Source: Rubrobacter tropicus (GTDB lineage Bacteria > Actinomycetota > Rubrobacteria > Rubrobacterales > Rubrobacteraceae). From it: a stretch of 64,000 bases of DNA. The position numbers and the translations under genes are program-made. Below the pieces are notes generated by a model that saw nothing but the letters and a program-made list of their open reading frames with translations, was not told the origin of the DNA and ran no database searches. The DNA is taken from contig NZ_CP045119.1 of NCBI RefSeq assembly GCF_011492945.1, positions 1,364,001 through 1,428,000 of the forward strand. The letters are read 5' to 3'. Positions 24,762-34,264 of this stretch are shown here, in pieces (the first letter of the stretch is position 1; the number at the start of each line of letters is the position of its first letter).

Positions 24762-26462
24762 TTGAACGGCAAGGCAAAGGGCGGGCTCGGCGCCGACAGG
24801 GTTCTAAGCCTCAAACCGGTAACGCGCAGGGACTTCCTCAAGGTCGGTGGCGCAGGGCTGGCCGGGACGGTCCTGCTTGGCGGTGCGGGGTGCGGCGTGT
24901 TCGAGGGGGGCGGCCAGCAAGAGCAGGGGGCCGGTGGCGGCAGCAAGGTATTCAACGACTATTACGAGGGCGACATCGTGGACATCGTCTCCACGACCAC
25001 CACGGACATTTACTCCTTCTCGATCCTGAACAACGTGATGGAGGGGCTCTACCGTCTCGATAAGAACACAGAGCCCGCGCCGGCCCAGGCCAAGGGCGTC
25101 GAGATCAGCGACGACGACATCACCTACACCTTTACGCTCAGGGACAGGCTCCGGTGGTCGAACGGCGATCCCGTCGTGGCGGAGAACTTCAGGTATGCGT
25201 GGCTCAGGGCCATGGGTCCCGATACGGCGGGCGACTACTCGTTTATCCTCACGGACTACATAGACGGCGGCGCGGAATTTTTGGCGGGGGACACCGATGA
25301 GGGCTCCGTGGGCCTGGAGGCGCCCGACGAGAAGACGTTGGTGGTCACCCTCACCAAACCGGCCCCCTTCTTCCTGGGGCTGACCTCTTTCCCAACCTAC
25401 CTGCCCCTCAACCAGGAGTTCACCGAGCAGCAGGGCGACCAGTTCGGGCTGAACCCGGACGCTCTGGTCTACAACGGCCCGTTCACGCTCACGGAGTTCA
25501 AGCCTTCAAGCCAGGCAGTGCTTCAGAAAAGCCAGGACTACTGGGACAAGGACAACGTGGGCGTTGAGCGGGTGAACGTCAGAATCGTCAAAGAAGACGA
25601 GACGGCGCTCAACCTCTACGAGGCGGGAGACCTCGACGTCTTCGCCCTCGCCGGCCAGTACTACAACGAGTTCCAGGACTCGCCGGAGTTCGAATCCTCA
25701 CCATACTTCTCCACCTTCTACCTCCATTTCAATGCTCAGGACGAGGCGATGGACAACCTCAACATCCGCAAGGCCATCCAGATCGGCTACGACCGCCGGA
25801 TCGTGGCCGACAGGATCCTGAACGACGGTTCGCGGCCGGCGGTCGGGTTCGCACCGATAGGTATTGCCGGTCCTGGAGGCGAGACCTTCCGCGAGGCGAC
25901 GGGAGACACCTTGCCTGCTTTCGACGCCGGGGAGGCCAGGCGGCTCTTCGAGCAGGGGTCCGAAGAACTGGGTGGGGCGCCTCCCTTGACCATCCTGGTC
26001 AGCGACGACGACACCTCCAAGGACTTCGGCGCCTTCGTGCAGGAGGAGTTGAGCAAAAACCTGGGCGCCGATGTAAAAGTCACGTCGTTGCCCTTCGACG
26101 CACTCTACGAGCGTACAAACGACAAGGATTACCAGATCTCGGCCTACTCCTGGATCGGGGACTACAACGACCCGATGACGTTTATGGACCTCTGGCTCTC
26201 GGAGTCCGGGTTCAACACCGTCAGCTTCTCGAACGACCGCTACGACGAGCTCATCAGCGGCGCGAAGGCGGAGCCCGACAATGACCGGCGGATGGAGATG
26301 ATGGCCGAGGCCGAAAAAATACTTCTCGAGGAGAACGCCGCGATAGGCCCTATATCCCACGGTGCCCTCGCGAGGCTCGAGAAACCATACCTCAAGAACT
26401 ACGTGGCCCACCCCTACGGCGCCGCCGCAGAATACAAGCCCTTGCGCCTCGAAGGCAAGTAG
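24762..26462 (+). CDS. Peptide ABC transporter substrate-binding lipoprotein (family 5), Tat-exported
   Basis: 566 residues from TTG 24762, six bases after GGGAGGGA. The N-terminus has the twin-arginine motif TRRDFLKVGG and a lipobox LLGGAGC, so the protein is folded before export and anchored outside by a lipid. The rest follows the OppA/DppA fold (ANNVMEGLYRLDK-like region: NVMEGLYRLDKNTEPAPAQA; later GDYNDPMTFMDLWL). It is a paralogue of the next gene (26710-28419), which has the same Tat signal and layout. Only the second binding protein lies directly beside the permease genes, so both may feed one transporter with different peptide ranges. Confidence 0.9.
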   Translation: MNGKAKGGLGADRVLSLKPVTRRDFLKVGGAGLAGTVLLGGAGCGVFEGGGQQEQGAGGGSKVFNDYYEGDIVDIVSTTTTDIYSFSILNNVMEGLYRLDKNTEPAPAQAKGVEISDDDITYTFTLRDRLRWSNGDPVVAENFRYAWLRAMGPDTAGDYSFILTDYIDGGAEFLAGDTDEGSVGLEAPDEKTLVVTLTKPAPFFLGLTSFPTYLPLNQEFTEQQGDQFGLNPDALVYNGPFTLTEFKPSSQAVLQKSQDYWDKDNVGVERVNVRIVKEDETALNLYEAGDLDVFALAGQYYNEFQDSPEFESSPYFSTFYLHFNAQDEAMDNLNIRKAIQIGYDRRIVADRILNDGSRPAVGFAPIGIAGPGGETFREATGDTLPAFDAGEARRLFEQGSEELGGAPPLTILVSDDDTSKDFGAFVQEELSKNLGADVKVTSLPFDALYERTNDKDYQISAYSWIGDYNDPMTFMDLWLSESGFNTVSFSNDRYDELISGAKAEPDNDRRMEMMAEAEKILLEENAAIGPISHGALARLEKPYLKNYVAHPYGAAAEYKPLRLEGK

Positions 26463-26478
26463 AAGACACCGGTACAGA

Positions 26479-26520
26479 ACCCCGCGAGACAAGAGAAAGG
26501 ATCTCGCGGGGTCGTCTTTG
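26479..26520 (+). terminator. Intrinsic terminator after the first binding-protein gene
   Basis: An 11-bp perfect stem ACCCCGCGAGA (26479-26489) / TCTCGCGGGGT (26502-26512), 12-nt loop, followed by CGTCTTTG. It separates the two binding-protein genes. Confidence 0.7.
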
Positions 26521-26552
26521 TCCGGCCGTACGAGCGTCGCAGGGCCTTCGCA

Positions 26553-26582
26553 TTGCAAGATCGTTAAAGTTAGGCTTATACT
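26553..26582 (+). promoter_or_regulatory. Promoter of the second binding protein and permease operon
   Basis: TTGCAA (26553-26558), 18-bp spacer, TATACT (26577-26582). The leader to ATG 26710 is about 120 nt and includes a small stem CAAGA/TCTTG near 26587-26600. Nothing else is recognised in the 247-bp gap. Confidence 0.6.
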
Positions 26583-26709
26583 GCCGCAAGACAAATCTTG
26601 ATGCCGCACCGAAGAAGTCGTCCGAAGCCGGGGGGATTCGTACACCGATCATACGCTAGTACCTGGCGTTTTTGCGTGCGGCGGGCACCGGGATTAGAGA
26701 GGAGAAATC

Positions 26710-28419
26710 ATGACCAGAAAGAAAATGCGGCCCATGATGCCCAGACCGTTGGACCTCGCGAGGTTCAGCCGCCGGGACTTTCTGAAGATGGGCGGGACGG
26801 GCCTGGCCGGCGCCGCCTTGCTAGGCACCGCCGGGTGCGGCAGCCTCTTCGGGGGCGGGCAGGGCGGGGGCAACGGCGGCGGGGGCGGTGGTGGCAACTC
26901 CATCACCATCAACCTCGGGGACGCCATCAGGGACCTGAACTCCACCACCACCACCGACTCCGTATCCACGGACGTCCTGCTCAACGTCATGGACGGCCTC
27001 TACCGGCTGGACGAGAACACCGAGGCGCAGCCGGCTATCGCCGAGGGCGTGGAGATTAGCGACGACCAGCTCAACTACACCTTTACGCTGCGTGACGGCG
27101 TGCAGTGGTCCGACGGCTCGCCCGTCACGGCGCAGGACTTCGAGTATGCCTGGTTGCGGGCGCTCGACCCCGAGACGGCGGGCCAGTACGCCTTTATCAT
27201 CGGCCAATTCGTCGAGGGCGGCACGGAGTTCAACGCCGGCGAGGGTAGCCGGGAGGACGTGGGCATCCGGGCCACCGACGATAAGACGCTCGAGGTTACG
27301 CTGGCGGCGCCGGCGCCGTTCTTCCTCGGCCTCACCTCGTTCTTCACCTACCTGCCCCAGAAGCAGAGCTTCGTCGAAGAGCAGAGCGACAACTACGCCC
27401 AGGGCGCCGACGGCCTGCTCTACAACGGTCCTTACACCCTGACGGAGTTCAACTCGACAAAGGGCGTGACCTTCGAGAAGAACGACCGCTACTGGAACGC
27501 GGACAACGTGGACATCCCGAAGGTCGAGGCCGTGATCGTAACGGAGCAGGACACCATCGTGAATCTCTACGAAGGCGGCGACCTAGACGTGGCCGGCCTC
27601 AGCGCGGAGTACGTGGACGAGTACCGGGATTCCCCGGAGTTCAACACGCAGACGTTCTTCGCCACCTTCTACCTCACCTGGAACTACGAGAACGAGATCT
27701 TCCAGAACTCGAACATACTCAAGGCCATCCAGATGGGCTTCGACCGGCAGGCCATAGCCGACCAGATCCTCAACAACGGCTCCAAGCCCGCAACCGGGTA
27801 CGTGCCGGAGGGCATGGCCGCGAACGGCGGGGACGATCAGACCTTCCGCGAGGTGCAGGGCCCGACGGTGCCGGAGTTTAACGCGGATGAAGCGCGCAGG
27901 CTCTTCGAACAGGGCGTCGAGGAGCTCGGCCAGGAGCCGGGCGAGATAGAGTTGCTCGTCTACGAGGGCGACCCGGCCGAAGACGTGGCGGCGTTTTTGC
28001 AGGAGCAGTTCAGGAAGAACCTCGGGCTGCAGACCCGTATCAAAGTCCAGCCCTTCGACGCCAAGCTCCAGCTCGAAGCCGACGGGGATTTCGAGATGTC
28101 CTGGCAGGGTTGGATCGGGGACTACAACGACCCTATGACCTTCCTCGACCTGTACCTCAGCGACTCGTCCTTCAACACCGGCGGCTACCAGAATGACCAG
28201 TACGACCAGCTCATCACCGACGCGCAGGCCGAGGCCGACCCCGCCGCTCGCCTGGAGTTGATGCAGGAGGCGGAGAGGCTGCTGGTGGAAGAAGACGCGG
28301 CCGTCGCGCCGATCTTCTTCGACGGCGAGGCAGAGCTCATCCGGTCCAACATCAAGAACTACGTGGACCATCCCTACGGCGGCGGTATAGACCTCAGCCT
28401 GTGGAGGCTCGAGGGATAA
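26710..28419 (+). CDS. Peptide ABC transporter substrate-binding lipoprotein (family 5), Tat-exported
   Basis: 569 residues from ATG 26710 with GAGAGGAG upstream. Twin-arginine motif SRRDFLKMGG and lipobox LLGTAGC give a Tat lipoprotein, then a glycine-rich tether. The binding domain begins near residue 65 and carries the family features NVMDGLYRLDENTEAQPAIA and GDYNDPMTFLDLYL. It parallels the previous gene throughout and looks like a tandem duplicate. It is followed by two permease and two ATPase genes; an interlocked pair of hairpins after its stop could raise its expression over the permeases. Confidence 0.92.
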   Translation: MTRKKMRPMMPRPLDLARFSRRDFLKMGGTGLAGAALLGTAGCGSLFGGGQGGGNGGGGGGGNSITINLGDAIRDLNSTTTTDSVSTDVLLNVMDGLYRLDENTEAQPAIAEGVEISDDQLNYTFTLRDGVQWSDGSPVTAQDFEYAWLRALDPETAGQYAFIIGQFVEGGTEFNAGEGSREDVGIRATDDKTLEVTLAAPAPFFLGLTSFFTYLPQKQSFVEEQSDNYAQGADGLLYNGPYTLTEFNSTKGVTFEKNDRYWNADNVDIPKVEAVIVTEQDTIVNLYEGGDLDVAGLSAEYVDEYRDSPEFNTQTFFATFYLTWNYENEIFQNSNILKAIQMGFDRQAIADQILNNGSKPATGYVPEGMAANGGDDQTFREVQGPTVPEFNADEARRLFEQGVEELGQEPGEIELLVYEGDPAEDVAAFLQEQFRKNLGLQTRIKVQPFDAKLQLEADGDFEMSWQGWIGDYNDPMTFLDLYLSDSSFNTGGYQNDQYDQLITDAQAEADPAARLELMQEAERLLVEEDAAVAPIFFDGEAELIRSNIKNYVDHPYGGGIDLSLWRLEG

Positions 28420-28484
28420 CGAGCCGTTGCAGGGATTCGGCATGATGCGTGGAACGGCTCGTTACCAGGGTCGCTCCACGCATC
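28417..28484 (+). promoter_or_regulatory. Interlocked inverted repeats (pseudoknot topology) between binding-protein and permease genes
   Basis: Stem A pairs 28417-28428 (TAACGAGCCGTT) with 28453-28464 perfectly over 12 bp. Stem B pairs 28444-28453 (GATGCGTGGA) with 28475-28484 over 10 bp. The 5' arm of B lies in the loop of A and the 3' arm of A lies in the loop of B, which is the H-type pseudoknot arrangement; one base (28453) is shared. Stem A begins within the last codon of the binding-protein gene. Confidence 0.65.
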
Positions 28485-28536
28485 CGCCACGAGTATCGAC
28501 TGGCCTCATGACTATTCATAGGGAGGCAGCAACGTC

Positions 28537-29451
28537 ATGTTGAGGTATGTGGCGCGACGCCTGGTAATCATGCTCGTCACGCTCTTTGTGATCATCTCCC
28601 TTACGTGGTTCATGAGCCAGCTTCTGCCCGGCACGCCATTTGCGGACGAGAAGCTCTCGGACAGCGCCAGGGAGCAACTCTACGCCAAATACGGCCTCGA
28701 CGATCCGCTGCCGGTCCAGTACTTCTGGTACATGGTGAACGTGTTGCAGGGAGACCTCGGGAACTCCTTCTACTTCGAGAACAGGTCGGTTACGTCCGTG
28801 ATCATGGACGGGGCGCCCATATCGGGGTTCATCGGGGTTCAGGCGATAGTCTTCGGACTCGTTCCAGGCCTCGTGCTCGGGGTGGTCGCAGCCCTCTGGC
28901 ACAACAGCATCCTGGACTACACGGCGACGGTGGTGGCGATACTGGGCATCTCCGTGCCGAGCTTCGTGCTCGGCCCGATCATGCAGTACTGGTTCGGCTA
29001 CAAGTGGGGGTTGCTGCCGATAGCGTTCTTCGAGAGTTGGGCGCACTCGATCATGCCCTCGGCCTGTCTTGCGGTCTTCGTGATCGCGATAGTGGCCCGG
29101 TACATCCGGGCCGAGATGCTGGAGGTTTTGGGGCAGGACTACGTCACGCTCGCCAAGGCCAAGGGGCTCTCCAGGGTGGCCGTCGTGATGCGGCACGTGT
29201 TGCGCAACTCCCTGATACCACTCGTCACCGTGCTGCTGCCGCTCATGGTGGGGTTGGTGACCGGCTCCATAATCGTCGAGAACATCTTCGCGGTGCCGGG
29301 GATCGGGGATCTGTTCGTGCGCTGCATCTTCGTCAACGACTACGCGGTGATCCTGGGTACAACCATCTTCTTCGCGGTGTTCTTTATAGTCGCCTACCTG
29401 GTCCAGGACGTCCTTTACGCGATCATCGACCCCCGCATACGGGTCTCTTAG
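28537..29451 (+). CDS. Peptide ABC transporter permease, DppB/OppB type
   Basis: 304 residues with six predicted helices. The first helix and following loop RRLVIMLVTLFVIISLTWF...LLPGTPF, and the EAA-like loop (VLGQDYVTLAKAKGLSRVAV) facing the ATPase are typical of the OppB family. It ends VQDVLYAIIDPRIRVS, the usual C-terminus. GGGAGG precedes ATG 28537. It forms the membrane channel with the next gene product. Confidence 0.93.
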   Translation: MLRYVARRLVIMLVTLFVIISLTWFMSQLLPGTPFADEKLSDSAREQLYAKYGLDDPLPVQYFWYMVNVLQGDLGNSFYFENRSVTSVIMDGAPISGFIGVQAIVFGLVPGLVLGVVAALWHNSILDYTATVVAILGISVPSFVLGPIMQYWFGYKWGLLPIAFFESWAHSIMPSACLAVFVIAIVARYIRAEMLEVLGQDYVTLAKAKGLSRVAVVMRHVLRNSLIPLVTVLLPLMVGLVTGSIIVENIFAVPGIGDLFVRCIFVNDYAVILGTTIFFAVFFIVAYLVQDVLYAIIDPRIRVS

Positions 29452-29466
29452 GGGGAGGAGAAGAGC

Positions 29467-30399
29467 ATGGAGACACGCCAAAGGGATCTGACGCCGGACC
29501 TGTTCGAGCCGGCCGGCACGGCAGCCAAGGACGCCGAGAAGATCTCCGGTCCCTCGGTAGGGTTCTGGAAAGACTCCTGGATACGGCTGAAGAAGAACAA
29601 GGCGGCCGTGGTCTCGCTCGTGGTGATCGTCTTGCTGCTCGTGATGGCTTTTATTCTCGGGCCCCTGATCAGCCCCTACGCCTCCAACGAGCAGGATCTC
29701 GGCCGCAGCTACAGAGATCCGACGGGAGGGTTCTGGTTCGGGACGGACAAGTTCGGCCGGGACATGTTCGTTCGCGTGTGGGAGGGGACCAGGGTCTCGC
29801 TTTACATCGCGTTCCTGGCCGCCGCGCTCGACATCTTCCTCGGCGTTACCTACGGGGCGGTCTCGGGCCTGTTGGGGGGCAAGACGGACAGCGTCATGCA
29901 GCGCGCGATCGAGGTGCTGGTCGGAATACCGAGCCTCGTCGTCGCCATCCTGGTCATGGTGGTTCTCGATCCCGGCATCATCACGCTCAGCATCGCCGTC
30001 GGCCTGACCGGCTGGGTGACGATGGCCCGGATCGTGCGCGGTAGGGTGATGCAGCTCAAGGAGCAGGAATTCACCCTCGCCTCGTTGTCGCTCGGGGCGG
30101 GCAAGCGCAGGCTCCTTACGAAGCATCTCATCCCCAACGCGCTCGGGCCTATAATCATCACCGTCATGTTTACGGTTCCGAGCGCGATCTTTTACGAGGC
30201 GGTCCTGAGCTTTATAGGCCTCGGGATACAGGTGCCGAACGCGTCTCTCGGGTCCCTGATCAGCGACGGCGCCAAAGAGATGCGCTTCCACGCCTACCTG
30301 CTGCTGGTCCCGGCCGCCGTCTTCAGCGTGCTGATGCTCACCTTCAACGTCCTGGGCGACGGCCTGCGCGACGCCCTCGACCCGAGGATGAGGAAGTAA
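29467..30399 (+). CDS. Peptide ABC transporter permease, DppC/OppC type
   Basis: 310 residues. An N-terminal cytoplasmic stretch, then WIRLKKNKAAVVSLVVIVLL (OppC_N), the FGTDKFGRDMFVRVWEGTRVS motif region, and the ATPase-contact loop with LASLSLGAGKRRLLTKHLIP. It ends GDGLRDALDPRMRK. Five to six helices are predicted. It starts 15 nt after the DppB-type gene and nearly touches the following ATPase gene, so all belong to one transcript. Confidence 0.93.
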   Translation: METRQRDLTPDLFEPAGTAAKDAEKISGPSVGFWKDSWIRLKKNKAAVVSLVVIVLLLVMAFILGPLISPYASNEQDLGRSYRDPTGGFWFGTDKFGRDMFVRVWEGTRVSLYIAFLAAALDIFLGVTYGAVSGLLGGKTDSVMQRAIEVLVGIPSLVVAILVMVVLDPGIITLSIAVGLTGWVTMARIVRGRVMQLKEQEFTLASLSLGAGKRRLLTKHLIPNALGPIIITVMFTVPSAIFYEAVLSFIGLGIQVPNASLGSLISDGAKEMRFHAYLLLVPAAVFSVLMLTFNVLGDGLRDALDPRMRK

Positions 30400-30400
30400 A

Positions 30401-31438
30401 TTGGCGACGTTGAACGGCGCGAACGACGCCATCCTGCAGGTAAAGGACCTGCGCATCTCCTTCTCAACCTACGCCGGCGAGGTGCAGGCCGTGAGGGGCG
30501 CCTCTTTCGACCTCCGTAGGGGCGAGACGCTGGCGATCGTCGGTGAGTCCGGCTCGGGAAAGTCGGTCGCGGCGAGAAGCATTATGAGGTTGAACCCGCC
30601 GGCCAACACCCTGGTTCGGGGGGGCGAGATCCTCTTCGAGGGTGAGGACATCCTCAAGCATTCCGAGAGACGGATGCAGGGCATCAGGGGGCCGAAGATA
30701 GCGATGGTCTTCCAGGACCCTATGACCTCCCTCGACCCGACGATGCGGGTCGGACGCCAGATCTCGGAGAGCCTCACCAAGCACCTCGGGATGAAGGGTC
30801 GCCGGGCGACGGAGCGCGCGGTGGAGCTTCTGAAGCTGGTCGGCATCCCGAACGCCGAGGAGCGCGTCAAGCAGTACCCGCACCAGTTCTCGGGCGGGAT
30901 GCGCCAGAGGGTCGTCATAGCCATCGCGCTCTCGTGCGACCCGCAGATACTCATAGCCGACGAGCCGACGACGGCCCTCGACGTCACGATCCAGGCCCAG
31001 ATCCTGGACCTCATGCGCGAGTTGCAGGACAGGATAGGGACTTCCATCATCCTGATCACGCACGACCTCGGCGTCGTCGCGAGCACGGCCCACCGCGTCG
31101 CCGTCATGTACGGCGGCAGGATCGTCGAGACTGGAACGGTCCGCGAGATCTTCTACAACCCCCAGATGCCGTACACCTGGGGCTTGCTGGCCTCGATCCC
31201 GCTCCCCAACGCCGACAGGAGCCAGGAGCTCATACCGATCCCCGGCACCCCTCCCAACGCCCTCGACCCGCCGAAGGGCTGCCCGTTCACGGCCCGCTGC
31301 CCCTACGCCATGAAGGTCTGCGAGGGTGAGATGCCAGACAAGACCACGTTCTCGAACGAACACTGGGCCGCCTGCTGGCTGCACCACCCGATGGCCCCGA
31401 AGGGCGAGCCCCCGGTCCGGGTCAGGGGGCAGCGATGA
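30401..31438 (+). CDS. Peptide ABC transporter ATP-binding protein, DppD/OppD type
   Basis: 345 residues from TTG 30401, one base after the permease stop. Walker [10 protein letters not shown], signature FSGGMRQRV, Walker [13 protein letters not shown] and H-loop LITHD are all present. The C-terminal oligopeptide-transporter extension has the cysteine pattern [15 protein letters not shown], which in related proteins binds an iron-sulfur cluster. It powers transport as a heterodimer with the next gene product; the four-base overlap ATGA couples their synthesis. Confidence 0.94.
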   Translation: MATLNGANDAILQVKDLRISFSTYAGEVQAVRGASFDLRRGETLAIVGESGSGKSVAARSIMRLNPPANTLVRGGEILFEGEDILKHSERRMQGIRGPKIAMVFQDPMTSLDPTMRVGRQISESLTKHLGMKGRRATERAVELLKLVGIPNAEERVKQYPHQFSGGMRQRVVIAIALSCDPQILIADEPTTALDVTIQAQILDLMRELQDRIGTSIILITHDLGVVASTAHRVAVMYGGRIVETGTVREIFYNPQMPYTWGLLASIPLPNADRSQELIPIPGTPPNALDPPKGCPFTARCPYAMKVCEGEMPDKTTFSNEHWAACWLHHPMAPKGEPPVRVRGQR

Positions 31439-32439
31439 CGGACGGGACCACGAACGGCGGCCCGAACGGGAGCGCGAACGGGCAGGCGCTGCTCCAGGTC
31501 AAGGACCTGAAGAAGCACTTCCACGTCGGGCGCGGGGCAATGCTCAAGGCCGTGGACGGGATCTCACTTGAGATAAAGAAAGGCGAGACCTTCGGCCTGG
31601 TGGGCGAGTCGGGGTGCGGCAAATCGACCGCCGGGCGGACCCTGATCCGGCTCTACGAGCCATCGGGCGGCCAGATCGTCTACGGCGGCAGGGACATCAG
31701 CCAGGCGACGGGCGAAGAGGCGCATTCTCTCAAGCGCAAGATGCAGATGATCTTCCAGGACCCCCAGGCCTCCCTGAACCCGCGCATGGTAGTCGGCGAC
31801 ATCGTCGCCGAGGGCATCGACATCCACGGCCTCGCGGACAGCACGAAAGAGCGCAACGACCGGGTCCAGGAGCTCCTGGAAACGGTCGGCCTGAACCGGG
31901 AGCACGCCAACCGCTACCCGCACGAGTTTTCCGGGGGACAGCGCCAGAGGATCGGGATAGCGAGGGCTCTGGCCGTCGACCCCGACTTCATAGTGGCCGA
32001 CGAGCCGGTCTCCGCCCTCGACGTCTCCATTCAAGCGCAGGTGATCAACCTGATGAAGAAGCTCCAGAGGGAGCGCAACCTCACCTACATGTTTATCTCC
32101 CACGACCTCTCGGTGGTGAAGTACATAAGCGACCGCGTGGGCGTCATGTACCTGGGCGTGATGGTCGAGATGGCCCCGAGCGACGAGTTGTACTCGAACC
32201 CGGTCCACCCTTACACCCAGGCCCTGCTCTCGGCGGTCCCGGTCCCCGACCCGGACGTGGAGAACGAGCGGGAGCGGATGGTGCTCGAAGGCGACGTACC
32301 GAGCCCGGTGAACCCGCCTTCTGGTTGCCGCTTCCGCACCCGCTGCCCCTACGCGACCGAGGCCTGCGCCCACGACGAGCCGGTCTGGCGCGAGGTCAGC
32401 CCGGAGCACTGGGTCGCCGCCTGCCACTGCATCGACTGA
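31435..32439 (+). CDS. Peptide ABC transporter ATP-binding protein, DppF/OppF type
   Basis: 334 residues. Walker [10 protein letters not shown], signature FSGGQRQRI, Walker [14 protein letters not shown]-loop FISHD. The DppF-type C-terminal extension with [15 protein letters not shown] holds conserved cysteines. It is the last gene of the first peptide-transport operon. The unusual N-terminus is a glycine/asparagine-rich tail ([12 protein letters not shown]) before the ABC domain, also seen in the paralogue at 38090. Confidence 0.94.
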   Translation: MTDGTTNGGPNGSANGQALLQVKDLKKHFHVGRGAMLKAVDGISLEIKKGETFGLVGESGCGKSTAGRTLIRLYEPSGGQIVYGGRDISQATGEEAHSLKRKMQMIFQDPQASLNPRMVVGDIVAEGIDIHGLADSTKERNDRVQELLETVGLNREHANRYPHEFSGGQRQRIGIARALAVDPDFIVADEPVSALDVSIQAQVINLMKKLQRERNLTYMFISHDLSVVKYISDRVGVMYLGVMVEMAPSDELYSNPVHPYTQALLSAVPVPDPDVENERERMVLEGDVPSPVNPPSGCRFRTRCPYATEACAHDEPVWREVSPEHWVAACHCID

Positions 32440-32452
32440 AATAAAGGTTTCG

Positions 32453-32468
32453 GGCTACAGGCTTCAGG
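32453..32468 (+). repeat. Partial copy of the CTACAGGCTTCAGG repeat
   Basis: GGCTACAGGCTTCAGG, 13 bases after the stop of the DppF-type gene, matches the arm of the inverted repeat at 44934-45025. No inverted partner is present here. Confidence 0.5.
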
Positions 32469-32622
32469 TTTTGCCGCGGCGAGAGTGGACGTTTCCACAT
32501 AGCGTTTGACCGTTGTACTGCCGGCGGATTGTCGGGCGTGCGAGTGGTGGCGTTTGGGACGATGCCGGGATTGCGGCGCGTCGCTTACATTTTGGTCGTG
32601 ACGGACGTATACGGAAAAAGGG

Positions 32623-32651
32623 TTGACCCAGGTTCGGGCGCCTGCTACGTT
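32623..32651 (+). promoter_or_regulatory. Promoter of the second peptide-transport operon
   Basis: TTGACC (32623-32628), 17-bp spacer, TACGTT (32646-32651), with about 50 nt to the start at 32711. The preceding part of this 271-bp gap shows no gene. Confidence 0.6.
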
Positions 32652-32710
32652 GCGCATAGGGAATAGCCGGCCGGTGAGGGTCGGGACGATCGGGAGATTT
32701 CGGGGGGAAG

Positions 32711-34252
32711 ATGAAGCTTGTTCGTGTCGGTGTAGTCTTGTTGTTGGCTGGCGTATTGTCCCTGGCCGCGGCCTGTGGCGGCGGTGGGGGGGAGACGCAG
32801 TCGAACACGCCTCCCGGTACGCTGGAGGTCGGGTTGGAGGCCGAGCCGCCCGAGTTGGACCCGAACCTCTCCAGTGCCTACGTGGACCGGCAGGTGATGT
32901 CCAGCATCTACGACAGGCTCGTCGACATCGACGAGAACGGCGAAATCGTGCCGATGCTCGCCGAGAGCTGGGAGGTCTCCGACGACGGGAAAGAGTACAC
33001 CTTCAAGCTCCGCCAGGGCGTCGAGTTCCACGACGGCGAACCGTTCGACGCCGAGGCCGTCAAGTTCAACCTGGAGCGCTACCAGAAAGACGACTCCGTA
33101 AGGAGCACGGAAATAGAGCCCGTACGGTCGGTCGAGGCCGTTGACGAATCCACGGTGCGGGTCACGCTCGAGAGGCCCTTCGCCCCGTTCCTGGCCGTGC
33201 TTACGGACCGTGCCGGGATCATGGTCTCGCCGAAGGCTATCGAAGAGGGCGGGGGACGCGTCTCCAAGAAGCCGGTCGGGACGGGGCCATTCGAGTTCGT
33301 GGAGCGGGTGCGCGGGGATCACATCACCGTCAAGAAGAACCCCGACTACTGGAAGGACGGCCAGCCCAAGCTCGACGAGATCGTCTACAACGGCATAGAC
33401 GACGAGAACGTCCAGTACCAGAACCTGCAGAGCGGCGAGCTCGACATGATCGACTCCATCCCGTTCGTGAACTTCAAGAGCCTCCAGGAGGGCGGCGACT
33501 ACAAGGTCTCCTCCATCCCGGGCCTCGGCTACCAGGGCTTCTTCCTCAACACCCGCCAGCCCCCCTTCGACAACAAGGCGCTCAGGCAGGCTGTCTATCA
33601 TCTCGTGGACCGCGACGCCATAGTGAAGGCGGTCTTGCGTAACGTCGGCGGCACGCCGGCGAACTCGCCGTTCTCCAAAGCCTCCTTCGCCTACAGCGAG
33701 GAGAGCGACTCCTACCCCGAGCGGGACGTCGCGGAGGCCAAGAGGCTCCTCGAAGAGGGCGGGGAGCCGGGCGGGTTCTCGTTCACCTACAAGACCGACC
33801 CCTCGCCCGTAAGCCAGCAGATGGGGCAGGTCATCCAGAACAACCTCAAGCCCGCGGGCATAGACGTCAAGCTGGAGCAGCTCGAGTTCGGGACGCTGCT
33901 GGAAGACTCCACCAGCGGTGACTTCGAGGCGCTGCACCTCGGCTGGAGCGGCAGGATCGACCCCGACCTCAACATCTACGACTTCATGACGACCGACGGC
34001 GACTTCAACGACTCCGGCTACAGCAACCCGGAGGTGGACGATCTGCTCAACGAGGCGCGCACGACGAGCGACGAGGCCAGGCGCAAGGAGCTGTACACAC
34101 AGACCATGGAGATCCTGCACGAGGACGTCCCGTACGTCTACCTCTACCACTCCAACACGACGACGGACTTCGCCATGCAGTCGAACGTCAAGGGCTTCAC
34201 GGCCTACCCCGACGGGATCTTGCGGCTCGCGAACGTGAGCAAGCAGCAGTAG
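32711..34252 (+). CDS. Peptide ABC transporter substrate-binding lipoprotein (family 5), Sec-exported
   Basis: 513 residues. The signal peptide ends in the lipobox SLAAAC and lacks a twin-arginine motif, unlike the binding proteins of the first operon. The mature part has GTLEVGLEAEPPELDPNLSS and DRLVDIDENGEIVPMLAESW, typical of DppA/GsiB-like peptide or glutathione binding proteins. GGGGGGAAG precedes the ATG. The following genes are the cognate permeases, so the transporter is complete: 32711-39163. The ligand range cannot be told from the sequence. Confidence 0.93.
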   Translation: MKLVRVGVVLLLAGVLSLAAACGGGGGETQSNTPPGTLEVGLEAEPPELDPNLSSAYVDRQVMSSIYDRLVDIDENGEIVPMLAESWEVSDDGKEYTFKLRQGVEFHDGEPFDAEAVKFNLERYQKDDSVRSTEIEPVRSVEAVDESTVRVTLERPFAPFLAVLTDRAGIMVSPKAIEEGGGRVSKKPVGTGPFEFVERVRGDHITVKKNPDYWKDGQPKLDEIVYNGIDDENVQYQNLQSGELDMIDSIPFVNFKSLQEGGDYKVSSIPGLGYQGFFLNTRQPPFDNKALRQAVYHLVDRDAIVKAVLRNVGGTPANSPFSKASFAYSEESDSYPERDVAEAKRLLEEGGEPGGFSFTYKTDPSPVSQQMGQVIQNNLKPAGIDVKLEQLEFGTLLEDSTSGDFEALHLGWSGRIDPDLNIYDFMTTDGDFNDSGYSNPEVDDLLNEARTTSDEARRKELYTQTMEILHEDVPYVYLYHSNTTTDFAMQSNVKGFTAYPDGILRLANVSKQQ

Positions 34253-34264
34253 GGGAGGAGGGGC

